From contig CM049313.1 in NCBI GenBank assembly GCA_026874595.1, forward strand, positions 30,748,008 to 30,812,007: 64,000 bases of DNA, read 5' to 3'. The notes beneath the pieces were generated by a model, which worked only from the letters and a program-made list of their open reading frames with translations, ran no database searches and was not told the DNA's origin. The DNA is from Sipunculus nudus (lineage: Eukaryota > Annelida > Sipuncula > Golfingiida > Sipunculidae). Shown piece by piece: positions 35,013 through 48,182 of the stretch; within the stretch, counting starts at the first letter, position 1; each line of letters opens with the position of its first letter. The translations under genes and the position numbers were made by a program.

Positions 35013-37420
35013 TAGCTCAGCTGACTTTCAGTCATGCTGGGCTATAGCAATGGGTCTTTGTCCGTCGTCCTTCCGTCTGTCCGGCCGGCCGTCCGTCCGT
35101 TAGCAGGGCACAAATCATAACGGTAGGGGTTAGGGCCATGAACCCAATGCAGTCTTAGAGGTTCTAAAAAGAACCCCTTGCAAACCTGAAATTAGGTCAC
35201 TGCGACTTATATTCTCGAAGTTATGGGGTGTGTTTGCACCCCCCAGAAATTATTCTTTTAGCCAAAATTTTCATCCCAAACCTTACATCTTTCACATAGA
35301 GCTCACCTACCAACAGGGGAAGAAACATAATTATTTTGAGGTCACAAGGTCAAAGGTCAAGGTGACAAAACCAACTTCTTTGAAAAGCCTGTAGATGCAT
35401 TTTAAGCCAAACCTTTCATCCCAATTCTTTGATCTTTCACATATAGCTCACCTACTAAGTGGGAGAAGAATCCTATAGATGTTGAGGTCACAAGGTCAAA
35501 GGTCAGGGTCACAGGATCCACTTCTTTGAAAAGGTTGTGGACATATTTCAAGCTAGATCTTTCATTCGAAACCTTTCAGCACTGATATCGCTTCTCTGCC
35601 AACAGGGGAAAAGACCTGTTAATTTTGAGGTCAAAGGTCAAGTTCACAGCACCCTCTTCTTCCGTGGAGTCATTTTCAGGCAAACTTTTTAATCTATACT
35701 TTCCATCTGTCATATATGGCTTACTTACCAATAGGGGAAGAAGCCTATTGATGTTGAGTTCAAAAGGTCAAAGGTCAAGGTCACAATATTGTTCTAAATG
35801 CTTGTGAACATATTTCAAGTGAAACTGTTCAACCCAGACCTTCAGTCTTTCACATATGCCACATCTATGCATCACTCAATGTGATTCAAACTTCATATTT
35901 ATGGGTCTTTTTGCATGAAGAAATAACTAATTGATTTTGAGGTCAGCTGGTCAGGAGGTTAAAGGTTGCAGGTCTAAGTTATTCACTCATTGGTTGCCAA
36001 GTAATTACACCCGGCCAGATGTAACTGGTTAGTAGTTACCCATCATTTAGAAAGAATCCAGTTGATATGTTGGCAAAAGGCCAAGGTCATAGGTCAGGTC
36101 AACTTTTTTTTGTAGACCATCTCTATTTTTCTTGTATATATAAGCTTGCACTCCAGCTGGTACATCTCACCGTGTGGCTGTAATTGTGAGTGACACTGGT
36201 GACATATGACTCCCTTTTGTATCAGGCTATTAAGTGATAAGGCTTAGTGATAAGTACCTCGTTACTGCATAACAAAACACTGTTGTTGGAATACTTCAGC
36301 CAGGAATTAACACTATGAAAGTATAGTATTAAGGTTTAGCTACTGATTTATGAGATGATGGGAACATTTTGCAGTTTATTTTACGGAATCATAGCAATAA
36401 ACTTAGTTTCCTAGATATCTGAATATTTTTATATAAATCACCACATATAAAAGCAAGTGTTTGTTCTCATAATATGTGGATGTGTACTTGATTTAGGATG
36501 GCTTTATTTTATTACAAGACTAAGTCATGCTTTCTGCATTTCTTTTCTTTCAGGTTTTGCAGTTTACCAACCCTGCTGATCCCACTGAAAAGCAGAGTGA
36601 TAGTAAAAAATATTGGACCTACACTTTTACATTTGCACATCTATAAATCTGATATGAGCGCCTGAACTGTCTTTTGAATTGTTTTGGACATTCATTACTG
36701 TAACATCAGTTGGAGAATTTGCCCCAAATTTGGTCTCTTATTGGAGGATGTGTGATATTTAATGTCAGACTTGTCAGAAATCCATTATGTCTGCCAGTTA
36801 GCCACCTTAGAAATCCTTTTTTCAGTGCAGTTTCAGTAATTTTCCTTCAATTTTTTGATCCGATTTAGAGAATGGTTGTTGTCTGATTTCAGACCTGTCA
36901 GAAGTCCAAAATGGTCACCAGGCAACCATCTTTAAATTTCTTTTGATCATATTATCTCAAGAACTGTTAAAGTGAAGGCAGTCGGACGTATATTAATGTA
37001 ATCTTGCAAAGGATTGGGTCAAATATTTCTTAATAAATATTATCATCATACATATGAAAGTGCAGTACAGTTGGCGTGTATTGAATAAAAATTCATACAG
37101 AAGCACCTGTTTCTCAATAATTCTTGCATGGGTTTCCTTGATTTTTTGCTGTATATTTTGATCTTATTTTGCCCTTTGCGGTGTTCCTTTTGAGACTGAC
37201 AGGTATCAAGTAAGCTATGGGAATAGTTCTGGATACCTTAACAATCATACATTTTCCTCAGACCATCAATTCACTGTGTTTTAACCAGACATAGGTGATA
37301 TATATTTCTGTTGACGTAGAAAATTTCAACAAATTGGCAAATTGGTTCTTCAAAATTTGAGTGGATGAGGTCGCAGATCATGCTTGGCAGCTGAGGGTCA
37401 TGACCCATGGGTCACTTGTT
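35013..37420 (+). mobile_element. Family A element in S2, triplet copy 1
   Basis: T-run|TAGCTCAGCTGACTTTCAG at the left and GACCCATGGGTC (37402-37413) ACTTGTT at the right, then CTGGTAAATCCGC of S2. The interior is rich in AGGTCA half-sites (for example AAGGTCAAAGGTCAAGG near 35350). It is nearly identical to 38196-40623 and 42825-45252. ORFs are short and overlap these motifs; none is convincing. Confidence 0.8.
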
Positions 37421-38195
37421 TTCTGGTAAATCCGCAAATTGCTAGCAAATTGCTACTTTGACAGCAAGGCCCCTTTTCTCCTGGGCGCCCATGCAGGTCG
37501 CAAATTGCTAGCAATTTGCGGATACTCCCCGGCCAATTTTTTTCTTTTTGTGGTAAATCCGCAAATTGCTAGCAAATTGCTACTTTGACAACCAGGCCCC
37601 CTCTCTCCTGGTCTCCCAGGTCGCATATTTCTAGCAATGGCGGATACCACCCGGCCAATTTTTTTTTCTGGTAATATCCGCAAATTACTACTTTGACAGC
37701 CAGGCCCCCTCTCTCCAATTCTCCCAGCTCGCAAATTCCTAGCAATTTGCGGATAACCCCCGGCCAATTTTTTTTTGGGTAATATCCGCAAATTGCTACC
37801 AAATTGCTACTTTGACAGCTAGGCCCCCTCTCCCCTGGTCTCCCAGTTCGCAAATTGCTAGAAATTTCCCGATACCCCCCGGCCAATTATTTTTTTCGGG
37901 TAAATCCGCAAACTGCTAGCAAATTGCTACTTTGACACCCAGGCCCACTCTCTCCTGGGCGCCCAGGTCGCAAATTACTAGCAATCTGCTGGCACATCCC
38001 GCCATATTTTTCTCAGGGAAACGTCTCCGAGGAAATCCAAAAAATCCCACAAGCTTAAGTACAGGGCCTATACAGGAAAACCGACAGTTCCCCGCCCCCC
38101 GCAAATTGCTACTTTGACAGCCAGGCCCCTTCTCTCCTGGTCTCCCAGGTCGCAAATTGCTACCAATTTGGCAATACCCCCCGGCCAATTTTTTT
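37421..38195 (+). repeat. Satellite S2 array 4
   Basis: About six units with one conserved insert (37983-38100). The last 280 bp match the end of array 3 almost exactly, so the duplication includes flanking satellite. Confidence 0.92.
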
Positions 38196-40623
38196 TAGCT
38201 CAGCTGACTTTCAGTCATGCTGGGCTATAGCAATGGGTCTTTGTCCGTCGTCCTTCCGTCTGTCCGGCCGGCCGTCCGTCCGTTAGCAGGGCACAAATCA
38301 TAACGGTAGGGGTTAGGGCCATGAACCCAATGCAGTCTTAGAGGTTCTAAAAAGAACCCCTTGCAAACCTGAAATTAGGTCACTGCGACTTATATTCTCG
38401 AAGTTATGGGGTGTGTTTGCACCCCCCAGAAATTATTCTTTTAGCCAAAATTTTCATCCCAAACCTTACATCTTTCACATAGAGCTCACCTACCAACAGG
38501 GGAAGAAACATAATTATTTTGAGGTCACAAGGTCAAAGGTCAAGGTGACAAAACCAACTTCTTTGAAAAGCCTGTAGATGCATTTTAAGCCAAACCTTTC
38601 ATCCCAATTCTTTGATCTTTCACATATAGCTCACCTACTAAGTGGGAGAAGAATCCTATAGATGTTGAGGTCACAAGGTCAAAGGTCAGGGTCACAGGAT
38701 CCACTTCTTTGAAAAGGTTGTGGACACATTTCAAGCTAGATCTTTCATTCGAAACCTTTCAGCACTGATATCGCTTCTCTGCCAACAGGGGAAAAGACCT
38801 GTTAATTTTGAGGTCAAAGGTCAAGTTCACAGCACCCTCTTCTTCCGTGGAGTCATTTTCAGGCAAACTTTTCAATCTATACTTTCCATCTGTCATATAT
38901 GGCTTACCTACCAATAGGGGAAGAAGCCTATTGATGTTGAGTTCAAAAGGTCAAAGGTCAAGGTCACAATATTGTTCTAAATGCTTGTGAACATATTTCA
39001 AGTGAAACTGTTCAACCCAGACCTTCAGTCTTTCACATATGCCACATCTATGCATCACTCAATGTGATTCAAACTTCATATTTATGGGTCTTTATGCATG
39101 AAGAAATAACTAATTGATTTTGAGGTCAGCTGGTCAGGAGGTTAAAGGTTGCAGGTCTAAGTTATTCACTCATTGGTTGCCAAGTAATTACGCCCGGCCA
39201 GATGTAATTGGTTAGTAGTTACCCATCATTTAGAAAGAATCCAGTTGATATGTTGGCAAAAGGCCAAGGTCATAGGTCAGGTCAACTTTTTTTTGTAGAC
39301 CATCTCTATTTTTCTTGTATATATAAGCTTGCACTCCAGCTGGTACATCTCACCGTGTGGCTGTAATTGTGAGTGACACTGGTGACATATGACTCCCTTT
39401 TGTATCAGGCTATTTAGTGATAAGGCTTAGTGATAAGTACCTCGTTACTGCATAACAAAACACTGTTGTTGGAATACTTCAGCCAGGAATTAACACTATG
39501 AAAGTAAAGTATTAAGGTTTAGCTACTGATTTATGAGATGATGGGAACATTTTGCAGTTTATTTTATGGAATCATAGCAATAAACTTAGTTTCCTAGATA
39601 TCTGAATATTTTTATATAAATCACCACATATAAAAGCAAGTGTTTGTTCTCATAATATGTGGATGTGTACTTGATTTAGGATGGCTTTATTTTATTACAA
39701 GACTAAGTCATGCTTTCTGCATTTCTTTTCTTTCAGGTTTTGCAGTTTACCAACGCTGCTGATCCCACTGAAAAGCAGAGTGATAGTAAAAAATATTGGA
39801 CCTACACTTTTACATTTGCACATCTATAAATCTGAAATGAGCGCCTGAACATGCCTTTTGAATTGTTTTGGACATTCATTACTGTAACATCATTTGGAGA
39901 ATTTGCCCCAAGTTTGGTCTCTTATTGGAGGATGTGTGATATTTAATGTCAGACTTGTCAGAAATCCATTGTGTCTGCCAGTTAGCCACCTTAGAAATCC
40001 TTTTTTCAGTGCAGTTTCAGTAATTTTCCTTCAATTTTTTGGTCCGATTTAGAGAATGGTTGTTGTCTGATTTCAGACCTGTCAGAAGTCCAAAATGGCC
40101 ACCAGGCAACCATCTTTAAATTTCTTTTGATCATATTATCTCAAGAACTGTTAAAGTGAAGGCAGTCGGACGTATATTAATGTAATCTTGCAAAGGATTG
40201 GGTCAAATATTTCTTAATAAATATTATCATCATACATATGAAAGTGCAGTACAGTTGGCTTGTATTGAATAAAAATTCATACAGAAGCACCTGTTTCTCA
40301 ATAATTCTTGCATGGATTTCCTTGATTTTTTGCTGTATATTTTGATCTTATTTTGCCCTTTGTGGTGTTCCTTTTGAGACTGACAGATATCAAGTAAGCT
40401 ATGGGAATAGTTCTGGATACCTTAACAATCATACATTTTCCTCAGACCATCAATTCACTGTGTTTTAACCAGACATAGGTGATATATATTTCTGTTGTCG
40501 TAGAAAATTTCAACAAATTGGTAAAATGGTTCTTCAAAATTTGAGTGGAAGTTGTGAATCTCAGCCCATGAGGTCGCAGGTCATGCTTGGCAGCTGAGGG
40601 TCATGACCCATGGGTCACTTGTT
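38196..40623 (+). mobile_element. Family A element in S2, triplet copy 2
   Basis: Same termini as copy 1 (palindrome 40605-40616). It shares variants with copy 3 against copy 1, such as 'ccaacgctgctgatcc' and an extra 'gaagttgtgaatctcagccc' near the 3' end, so 2 and 3 are closer relatives. Confidence 0.8.
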
Positions 40624-42824
40624 TTCTGGTAAATCCGCAAATTGCTAGCAAATTGCTACTTTGACAACCAGTCCCCCTCTCTCCTGGTCTCCCAGGTCGC
40701 ATATTCCTAGCAATGGCGGATACCACCCGGCCAATTTTTTTCTTTTTGTGGTAAATCCGCAAATTGCTAGCAAATTGCTACTTTGACAACCAGGCCCCCT
40801 CTCTCCTGGTCTCCCAGGTCGCATATTCCTAGAAATGGCGGATACCACCCGGCCAATTTTTTTTTTCTGGTAAAATCCGCAAATTGCTACTTTGACAGCC
40901 AGGCCCCCTCTCCCCAGGTCTCCCAGTTTGCAAATAACTACCAATTTACCGATACCCCCCGGCCAATTTTTTTTCCGGGTAAATCCGCAAATTGCTAGCA
41001 AATTGCTACTTTGACACCCAGGCCCCCTCTCTCCTTGGCGCTCAGGTCGCAAATTACTAGCAATCTGCTGGCACCTCCCGCCATTTTTTTCTCAGGGAAA
41101 CGTCTCCGCGGAAATCCAAAAAATCCCACAAGCTTAAGTACTGGGCCTACAGGAAAACCGACAGTTCCCCGCCCCCCGGAAATTGCTACTTTGACAACCA
41201 GGCCCTTCACTCCTGGTCTCCCAGGTCGCAAATTGCTACCAATTTGCGGATATCCCCCGGCCAATTTTTTTTTGGTAAATCCGCAAATTGCTGGCAAATA
41301 GCTACTTTGACAACCAGGCCCCCTGTCTCCTGGGCGCCCAGGTCGCAAATTCCTAGCAATTTGCGGATAACCCCCGGCCAATTTTTTTTTTGGTAAATCG
41401 CAAATTGCCAGCAAATTGCTACTTTGACAACCAGTCCCCCTCTCTCATGGGCGCCCAGGTCGCAAATTGCTAGCAATTTCCCGATACCAACCGGCCAATT
41501 TTTTTTTTCGGGGAAATCCGCAAAATGCTAGCCAATTGCTACTTTGACACCCAGGCCCCCTCTCTCCTGGGCGCCCAGGTCGCAAATTACTAGCAATTTG
41601 CTGGCACCTCCCGCCGTATTTTTCTCAGGGAAACGTCTCCGCCGAAATCCAAAAAATTCCACAAGCTTAAGTACAGGGCCTACAGGAAAACCGACAGTTC
41701 CCCGCCTCCCGCAAATTGCTACTTTCACAACCCGGCCCCTTCTCTCCTGGCCTCCCAGGTCGCAAATTGCTACCAATTTGCGGTTTCCCCCCGGCCAATT
41801 TTTTTTTCTGGTAAATTCGCAAATTGTGAGCAAATTGCTACTTTGACAACCAGTCCCCCTCTCTCTTGGGCGCCCAGGTCGCAAATTGCTAGCAATTTGC
41901 GGATACCCCCCGGCCAATTTCTTTTTTTTTTTTTTGGTAAATCCTCAAATTGCTGGCAAATTGCTACATTGACAACCAGGCCCCCTCTCTCCTGGGCGGC
42001 CAGGTCGCAAATTGCTAGCAATTTGCCGATACCCCCGGCCAATTTATTTTCTGGTAAATCCGCAAATTGCTAGCAAATTACTACTTTGACAGCCAGGCCC
42101 CCTCTCTCCAATTCTCCCGGCTCGCAAATTCCTAGCAATTTGCGGATAACCCCCGGCCAATTTTTTTTTGGGGTTAAATCCGTAAATTGCTACCAAATTG
42201 CTACTTTGACAGCCAGGCCCCCTCTCCCCTGGTCTCCCAGTTCGCAAATTGCTAGCAATTTCCCGATACCCCCCGGCCAATTTTATTTTCGGACAAATCC
42301 GCAAATTGCTAGCAAATTGCTACTTTGACACCCAGGCCCCCTCTCTCCTGGGCGCCCAGGTCGCAAATTACTAGCAATCTGCTGGCACCTCCCGCCATAT
42401 TTTTCTCAGGGAAACGTCTCCGCGAAAATCCAAAAAATCCCACAAGCTTAAGTATAGGGCCTACAGGTAAACCGACAGTTCCCCGCCTCCCGCAAATTGC
42501 TACTTTGACAACCAGTCCCCCTCTCTCTTGGGCGCCCAGGTCGCAAATTGCTAGCAATTTGCGGATACACCCCGGCCAATTTTTTTTCTGGCAAATCCGC
42601 AAATTCCTAGCAAATTGCTACTTTGACCGCCAGGCCCCCTCTCTCCTAGTCTCCAAAGTCGCAAATTGCTAGCAATTTGCGGATACCCCCCGGCCAATTT
42701 TTTTTTCTGGCAAATCCGCAAATTGCTAGCAAATTGCTACTTTGACAGCCAGGCCCCTTCTCTCTTGGTCTCCCAGGTCGCAAATTGCTACCAATTTGGC
42801 AATACCCCCGGGCCAATTTTTTTT
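40624..42824 (+). repeat. Satellite S2 array 5 (~17 units)
   Basis: Holds three conserved inserts (41061, 41594, 42377). Units alternate CTGGGCGCCCAGG and CTGGTCTCCCAGG subtypes. Confidence 0.92.
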
Positions 42825-45252
42825 TAGCTCAGCTGACTTTCAGTCATGCTGGGCTATACCGATGGGTCTTTGTCCGTCGTCCTTCCGTCTGTACGGCCGG
42901 CCGTCCGTCCGTTAGCAGGGCACAAATCATAACCGTAGGGGTTAGGGCCATGAACCCAGTGCAGTCTTAGAGGTTCTAAAAAGATCTCCTTGTAAACCTA
43001 AAATTAGGTCACTGCGACCTATATTCTCGAAGTTATGGGGTGTGTTTGCAACCCCCAGAAATAATTCTTTTAGCCAAAATTTTCATCCCAAACCTTACAT
43101 CTTTCACATACAGCTCACCTACCAACAGGGGAAGAACCATAATTATTTTGAGGTCACAAGGTCAAAGGTCAAGGTGACAAAACCAACTTCTTTGAAAAGC
43201 CTGTAGATGCATTTTAAGCCAAACCTTTCATCTCAATTCTTTGATCTTTCACATATAGCTCACCTACTAAGTGGGAGAAGAATCCTATAGATGTGAGGTC
43301 ACAAGGTCAAAGGTCAGGGTCACAGGATCCACTTCTTTGAAAAGGTTGTGGACACATTTCAAGCTAGATCTTTCATTCGAAACCTTTCAGCACTGATATC
43401 GCTTCTCTGCCAACAGGGGAAAAGACCTGTTTATTTTGAGGTCAAAGGTCAAGTTCACAGCACCCTCTTCTTCCGTGGAGTCATTTTCAGGCAAACTTTT
43501 CAATCTATACTTTCCATCTGTCATATATGGCTTACCTACCAATAGGGGAAGAAGCCTATTGATGTTGAGTTCAAAAGGTCAAAGGTCAAGGTCACAATAT
43601 TGTTCTAAATGCTTGTGAACATATTTCAAGTGAAACTGTTCAACCCAGACCTTCAGTCTTTCACATATGCCACATCTATGCATCACTCAATGTGATTCAA
43701 ACTTCATATTTATGGGTCTTTTTGCATGAAGAAATAACTAATTGATTTTGAGGTCAGCTGGTCAGGAGGTTAAAGGTTGCAGGTCTAAGTTATTCACTCA
43801 TTGGTTGCCAAGTAATTACACCCGGCCAGATGTAATAGGTTAGTAGTTACCCATCATTTAGAAAGAATCCAGTTGATATGTTGGCAAAAGGCCAAGGTCA
43901 TAGGTCAGGTCAACTTTTTTTTGTAGACCATCTCTATTTTTCTTGTATATATAAGCTTGCACTCCAGCTGGTACATCTCACCGTGTGGCTGTAATTGTGA
44001 GTGACACTGGTGACATATGACTCCCTTTTGTATCAGGCTATTAAGTGATAAGGCTTAGTGATAAGTACCTCGTTACTGCATAACAAAACACTGTTGTTGG
44101 AATACTTCAGCCAGGAATTAACACTATGAAAGTAAAGTATTAAGGTTTAGCTACTGATTTATGAGATGATGGGAACATTTTGCAGTTTATTTTATGGAAT
44201 CATAGCAATAAACTTAGTTTCCTAGATATCTGAATATTTTTATATAAATCACCACATATAAAAGCAAGTGTTTGTTCTCATAATATGTGGATGTGTACTT
44301 GATTTAGGATGGCTTTATTTTATTACAAGACTAAGTCATGCTTTCTGCATTTCTTTTCTTTCAGGTTTTGCAGTTTACCAACGCTGCTGATCCCACTGAA
44401 AAGCAGAGTGATAGTAAAAAATATTGGACCTACACTTTTACATTTGCACATCTATAAATCTGATATTGAGCGCCTGAACATGCCTTTTGAATTGTTTTGG
44501 ACATTCATTACTGTAACATCATTTGGAGAATTTGCCCCAAGTTTGGTCTCTTATTGGAGGATGTGTGATATTTAATGTCAGACTTGTCAGAAATCCATTG
44601 TGTCTGCCAGTTAGCCACCTTAGAAATCCTTTTTTCAGTGCAGTTTCAGTAATTTTCCTTCAATTTTTTGGTCCGATTTAGAGAATGGTTGTTGTCTGAT
44701 TTCAGACCTGTCAGAAGTCCAAAATGGCCACCAGGCAACCATCTTTAAATTTCTTTTGATTATATTATCTCAAGAACTGTTAAAGTGAAGGCAGTCGGAC
44801 GTATATTAATGTAATCTTGCAAAGGATTGGGTCAAATATTTCTTAATAAATATTATCATCATACATATGAAAGTGCAGTACAGTTGGCTTGTATTGAATA
44901 AAAATTCATACAGAAGCACCTGTTTCTCAATAATTCTTGCATGGATTTCCTTGATTTTTTGCTGTATATTTTGATCTTATTTTGCCCTTTGTGGTGTTCC
45001 TTTTGAGACTGACAGGTATCAAGTAAGCTATGGGAATAGTTCTGGATACCTTAACAATCATACATTTTCCTCAGACCATCAATTCACTGTGTTTTAACCA
45101 GACATAGGTGATATATATTTCTGGTGTCGTAGAAAATTTCAACAAATTGGCAAATTGGTTCTTCAAAATTTGAGTGGAAGTTGTGAATCTCAGCCCTTGA
45201 GGTCGCAGGCCATGCTTGGCAGCTAAGCGTGATGACCCATGGGTCACTTGTT
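42825..45252 (+). mobile_element. Family A element in S2, triplet copy 3
   Basis: Same start and end joints with S2 as copies 1 and 2. The 88-codon frame at 44309-44575 is open only because of a 1-base difference from the other copies and has no known domain. Confidence 0.8.
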
Positions 45253-48182
45253 TTCTGGTAAATCCGCAAATTGCTAGCAAATTGCTACTTTGACAACCAG
45301 TCCCCCTCTCTCCTGGTCTCCCAGGTCGCATATTCCTAGCAATTTGCGGATACCCCCCGGGTAATTTTTTTTTTCTGGTAAATCCGCAAATTCTTAGCCA
45401 GGCCCCCTCTCTCCTGGGCGCCAAGGTCGCAAATTGCTAACAATTTGCGGATACCCCCCGGCCAATTTTTTTTCTGGTAAATCCGCAAATTGCTAGCAAA
45501 TTGCTACTTTGACAACCAGGTCCCCTCTCTCATGGTCTCCCAGGTCGCAAATTCCTAGAAATTTGCGGATACCACCCGGCCAATTTTTTTTTCTGGTATA
45601 TTCGGAAATTGCTAGCAAATTGCTACTTTGACAACCAGGCCCCCTCTCTCCTGGGCGCCCAGGTCGCAAATTGCTAGCAATTTGCGGATACACCCCGGCC
45701 AATTTTTTTTTTCTGGAAAATCCGCAAATTGCTAGCAAATTGCTACTTTGACAACCAGGCCCCCTCTTTCCTGGTCGCCCAGGTCGCAAATTGCTAGCAA
45801 TTTGCGGATACACCCCGGCCAATTTTTTTTTTTTCTGGAAAATCCGCAAATTGCTAGCAAATTGTTACTTTGACAACCAGGCCCCCTCTCTCCTGGTCTC
45901 CCAGGTCGCAAATTACTAGCAATCTGCTGGCACCTCCCGCCATTTTTTTCTCAGGGAAACGTCTCCGCGGAAATCCAAAAAATCCCATAAGCTTAAGTAC
46001 AGGGCCTACAGGAAAACCGACAGTTCCCCGCCTCCCGCAAATTGCTACTTTGACAGCCAGGCCCCTTCTCTCCTGGTCTCCCAGGTCGCAAATTGCTACC
46101 AATTTGCGGATACCCCCCGGCCAATTTTTTTTTCTGGTAAATTCGCAAATTGGCAGCAAATTGCTACTTTGACAACCAGTCCCCCTCTCTCCTGGTCTCC
46201 CAGGTCGCAAATTGCTAACAATTTGCGGATACCCCCAGGCCAATTTTTGTTTTTTGTTTTTTGGTAAATCCGCTAATTGCTGGCAAATTGCTACTTTGTC
46301 AACCAGGCCACTTCTCTCCTGGGCGCCCAGGTCGCAAATTGCTAGCAATTGCTAGCAATTTGCCGATACCCCCGGCCAATTTATCTTCTGGTAAATCCGC
46401 AAATTGCTAGCAAATTACTACTTTGACAGCCACGCCCCCTCTCTCCAATTCTCCCAGCTCGCAAATTCCTAGCAATTTGCGGATAACCCCCGGCCAATTT
46501 TTTTTTTGGTAAATTCGCAAATTGCCAGCAAATTGCTACTTTGACAACCAGTCCCCCTCTCTCTTGGGCGCCCAGGTCGCAAATTGCTAGCAATTTCCCG
46601 ATACCACCCGGCCAATTTTTTTTTTCGGGGAAATCCGCAAATTGCTAGCCAATTGCTAATTTGACACCCAGGCCCCCTCTCTCCTGGGCGCCCAGGTCGC
46701 AAATTGCTAGCAATTTCCCGATACCACCCGGCCATTTTTTTTTTTTCCGGGGAAATCCGCAAATTGCTAGCCAATTGCTAATTTCACACCCAGGCCCCCT
46801 CTCTCCTGGGCGCCCAGGTCGAAAATTACTAGCAATCTGCTGGCACTTCCCGCCATATTTTTCTCAGGGAAACGTCTCCGCGGAAATCCAAAAAATTCCA
46901 CAAGCTTAAGTACAGGGCCTACAGGAAAACCGACAGTTCCCCGCCTCCCGCAAATTGCTACTTTGACAGCCAGGCCCCTTCTCTCCTGGTCTCCCAGGTC
47001 GCAAATTGCTACCAATTTGCGGATACCCCCCGGCCAATTTTTTTTTTCTGGTAAATTCGCAAATTGCTAGCAAATTGCTACTTTGACAACCAGGGCCCCT
47101 CCCTCCTGGGCGCCCAGGTCGGAAATTGCTAGCAATTTGCGGATATCCCCCGGTCAATTTTTTTTTTCTGGTAAATTCGCAAATTGCTAGCAAATTGCTA
47201 CTTTGACAGCCAGGCCCCCTCTCTCCTCGTCTCCCAGGTAGCAAATTGCTACCAATTTGCGGATACCCCCCGGCCAATTTTTTTTCTGGTAAATCCGCAA
47301 ATTGCTAGCAAATTGCTACTTTGACAACCAGTCCCCTTCTCTCCTGGTCTCCCAGGTCGCAAATTGCTAGCAATTTGCGGATATCCCCCGGTCAATTTTT
47401 TTTTTCTGGTAAATTCGCAAATTGCTAGCAAATTGCTACTTTGACAACCAGTCCCCCTCTTTCTGGGCGTCCAGGTCGCAAATTGCTAGCAATTTGCGGA
47501 AACCCCCCGGCCAATTTTTTTTTCTGGTAAATCCGCAAATTGCTAGCAAATTGCTACTTTGACAACTAGGCCCCCTCTCTCCTTGTCTACCAGGTCGCAA
47601 ATTGCTAGCAATTTGCGGATAACCCTCGGCCAATTTTTTTTTTCTGGTAAAATCCACAAATTGCTAGCAAATTGCTACTTTGACAGCCAGGCCCCCTCTC
47701 TCCTGGTCTCCCAGGTCGCAAATTGTAAGCAATTTGGGGATACCCCCCGGGCTATTTTTTTTTTTCTGGTAAATCCGCAAATTGCTAGGAAATTGCTACT
47801 TTGACAACCAGGCCCCCTCTCTCCTGGGCGCCAAGGTCGCAAATTGCTAGCAATTTGCCGATACCCCCCGGCCAATTTTTTTTCTTGTAAATCCGCAAAT
47901 TGCTAGGAAATTGCTACTTTGACAGCCACACCCTCTCTCTCCTGGGCGCCTAGGTCGCAAATTCCTACCAATTTGCGGATACCACCCAGCCAATTTTTTT
48001 TTCTGGTAAAATCCGTAAATTGCTAGCAAATTGCTACTTTGACAGCCAGGCCCCCTCTCCCCTGGTCTCCCAGTTTGCAAAACCTCCCGCCATTTTTTTC
48101 TCAGGGAAACGTCTCCGCGGAAATCCAAAAAATCCCATAAGCTTAAGTACAGGGCATACAGGAACCCGACAGTTCCCCGCGT
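45253..48182 (+). repeat. Satellite S2 array 6 (~23 units)
   Basis: Largest array. Conserved inserts at 45922, 46837 and 48083; it ends exactly with the boundary box CCGACAGTTCCCCGC (48166-48180). Local period 118-120 bp (CTGGTAAAT at 47168, 47286, 47406, 47524). Confidence 0.93.

Noticed and set aside
35625-44575. Frames of 60-88 codons in the three family A copies
   Set aside because: They are conserved only because the copies are nearly identical DNA; they have repeat-derived peptides and no codon pattern or domain. The 44309 frame depends on a single-base change.
22366-48128. Dozens of 60-160 codon frames with 'QIASNLRPGRPGERGPGCQS'-type proteins
   Set aside because: They are translations of satellite S2, open because the unit is close to a multiple of three and lacks stops in some frames. 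They appear on both strands in step with the repeat.
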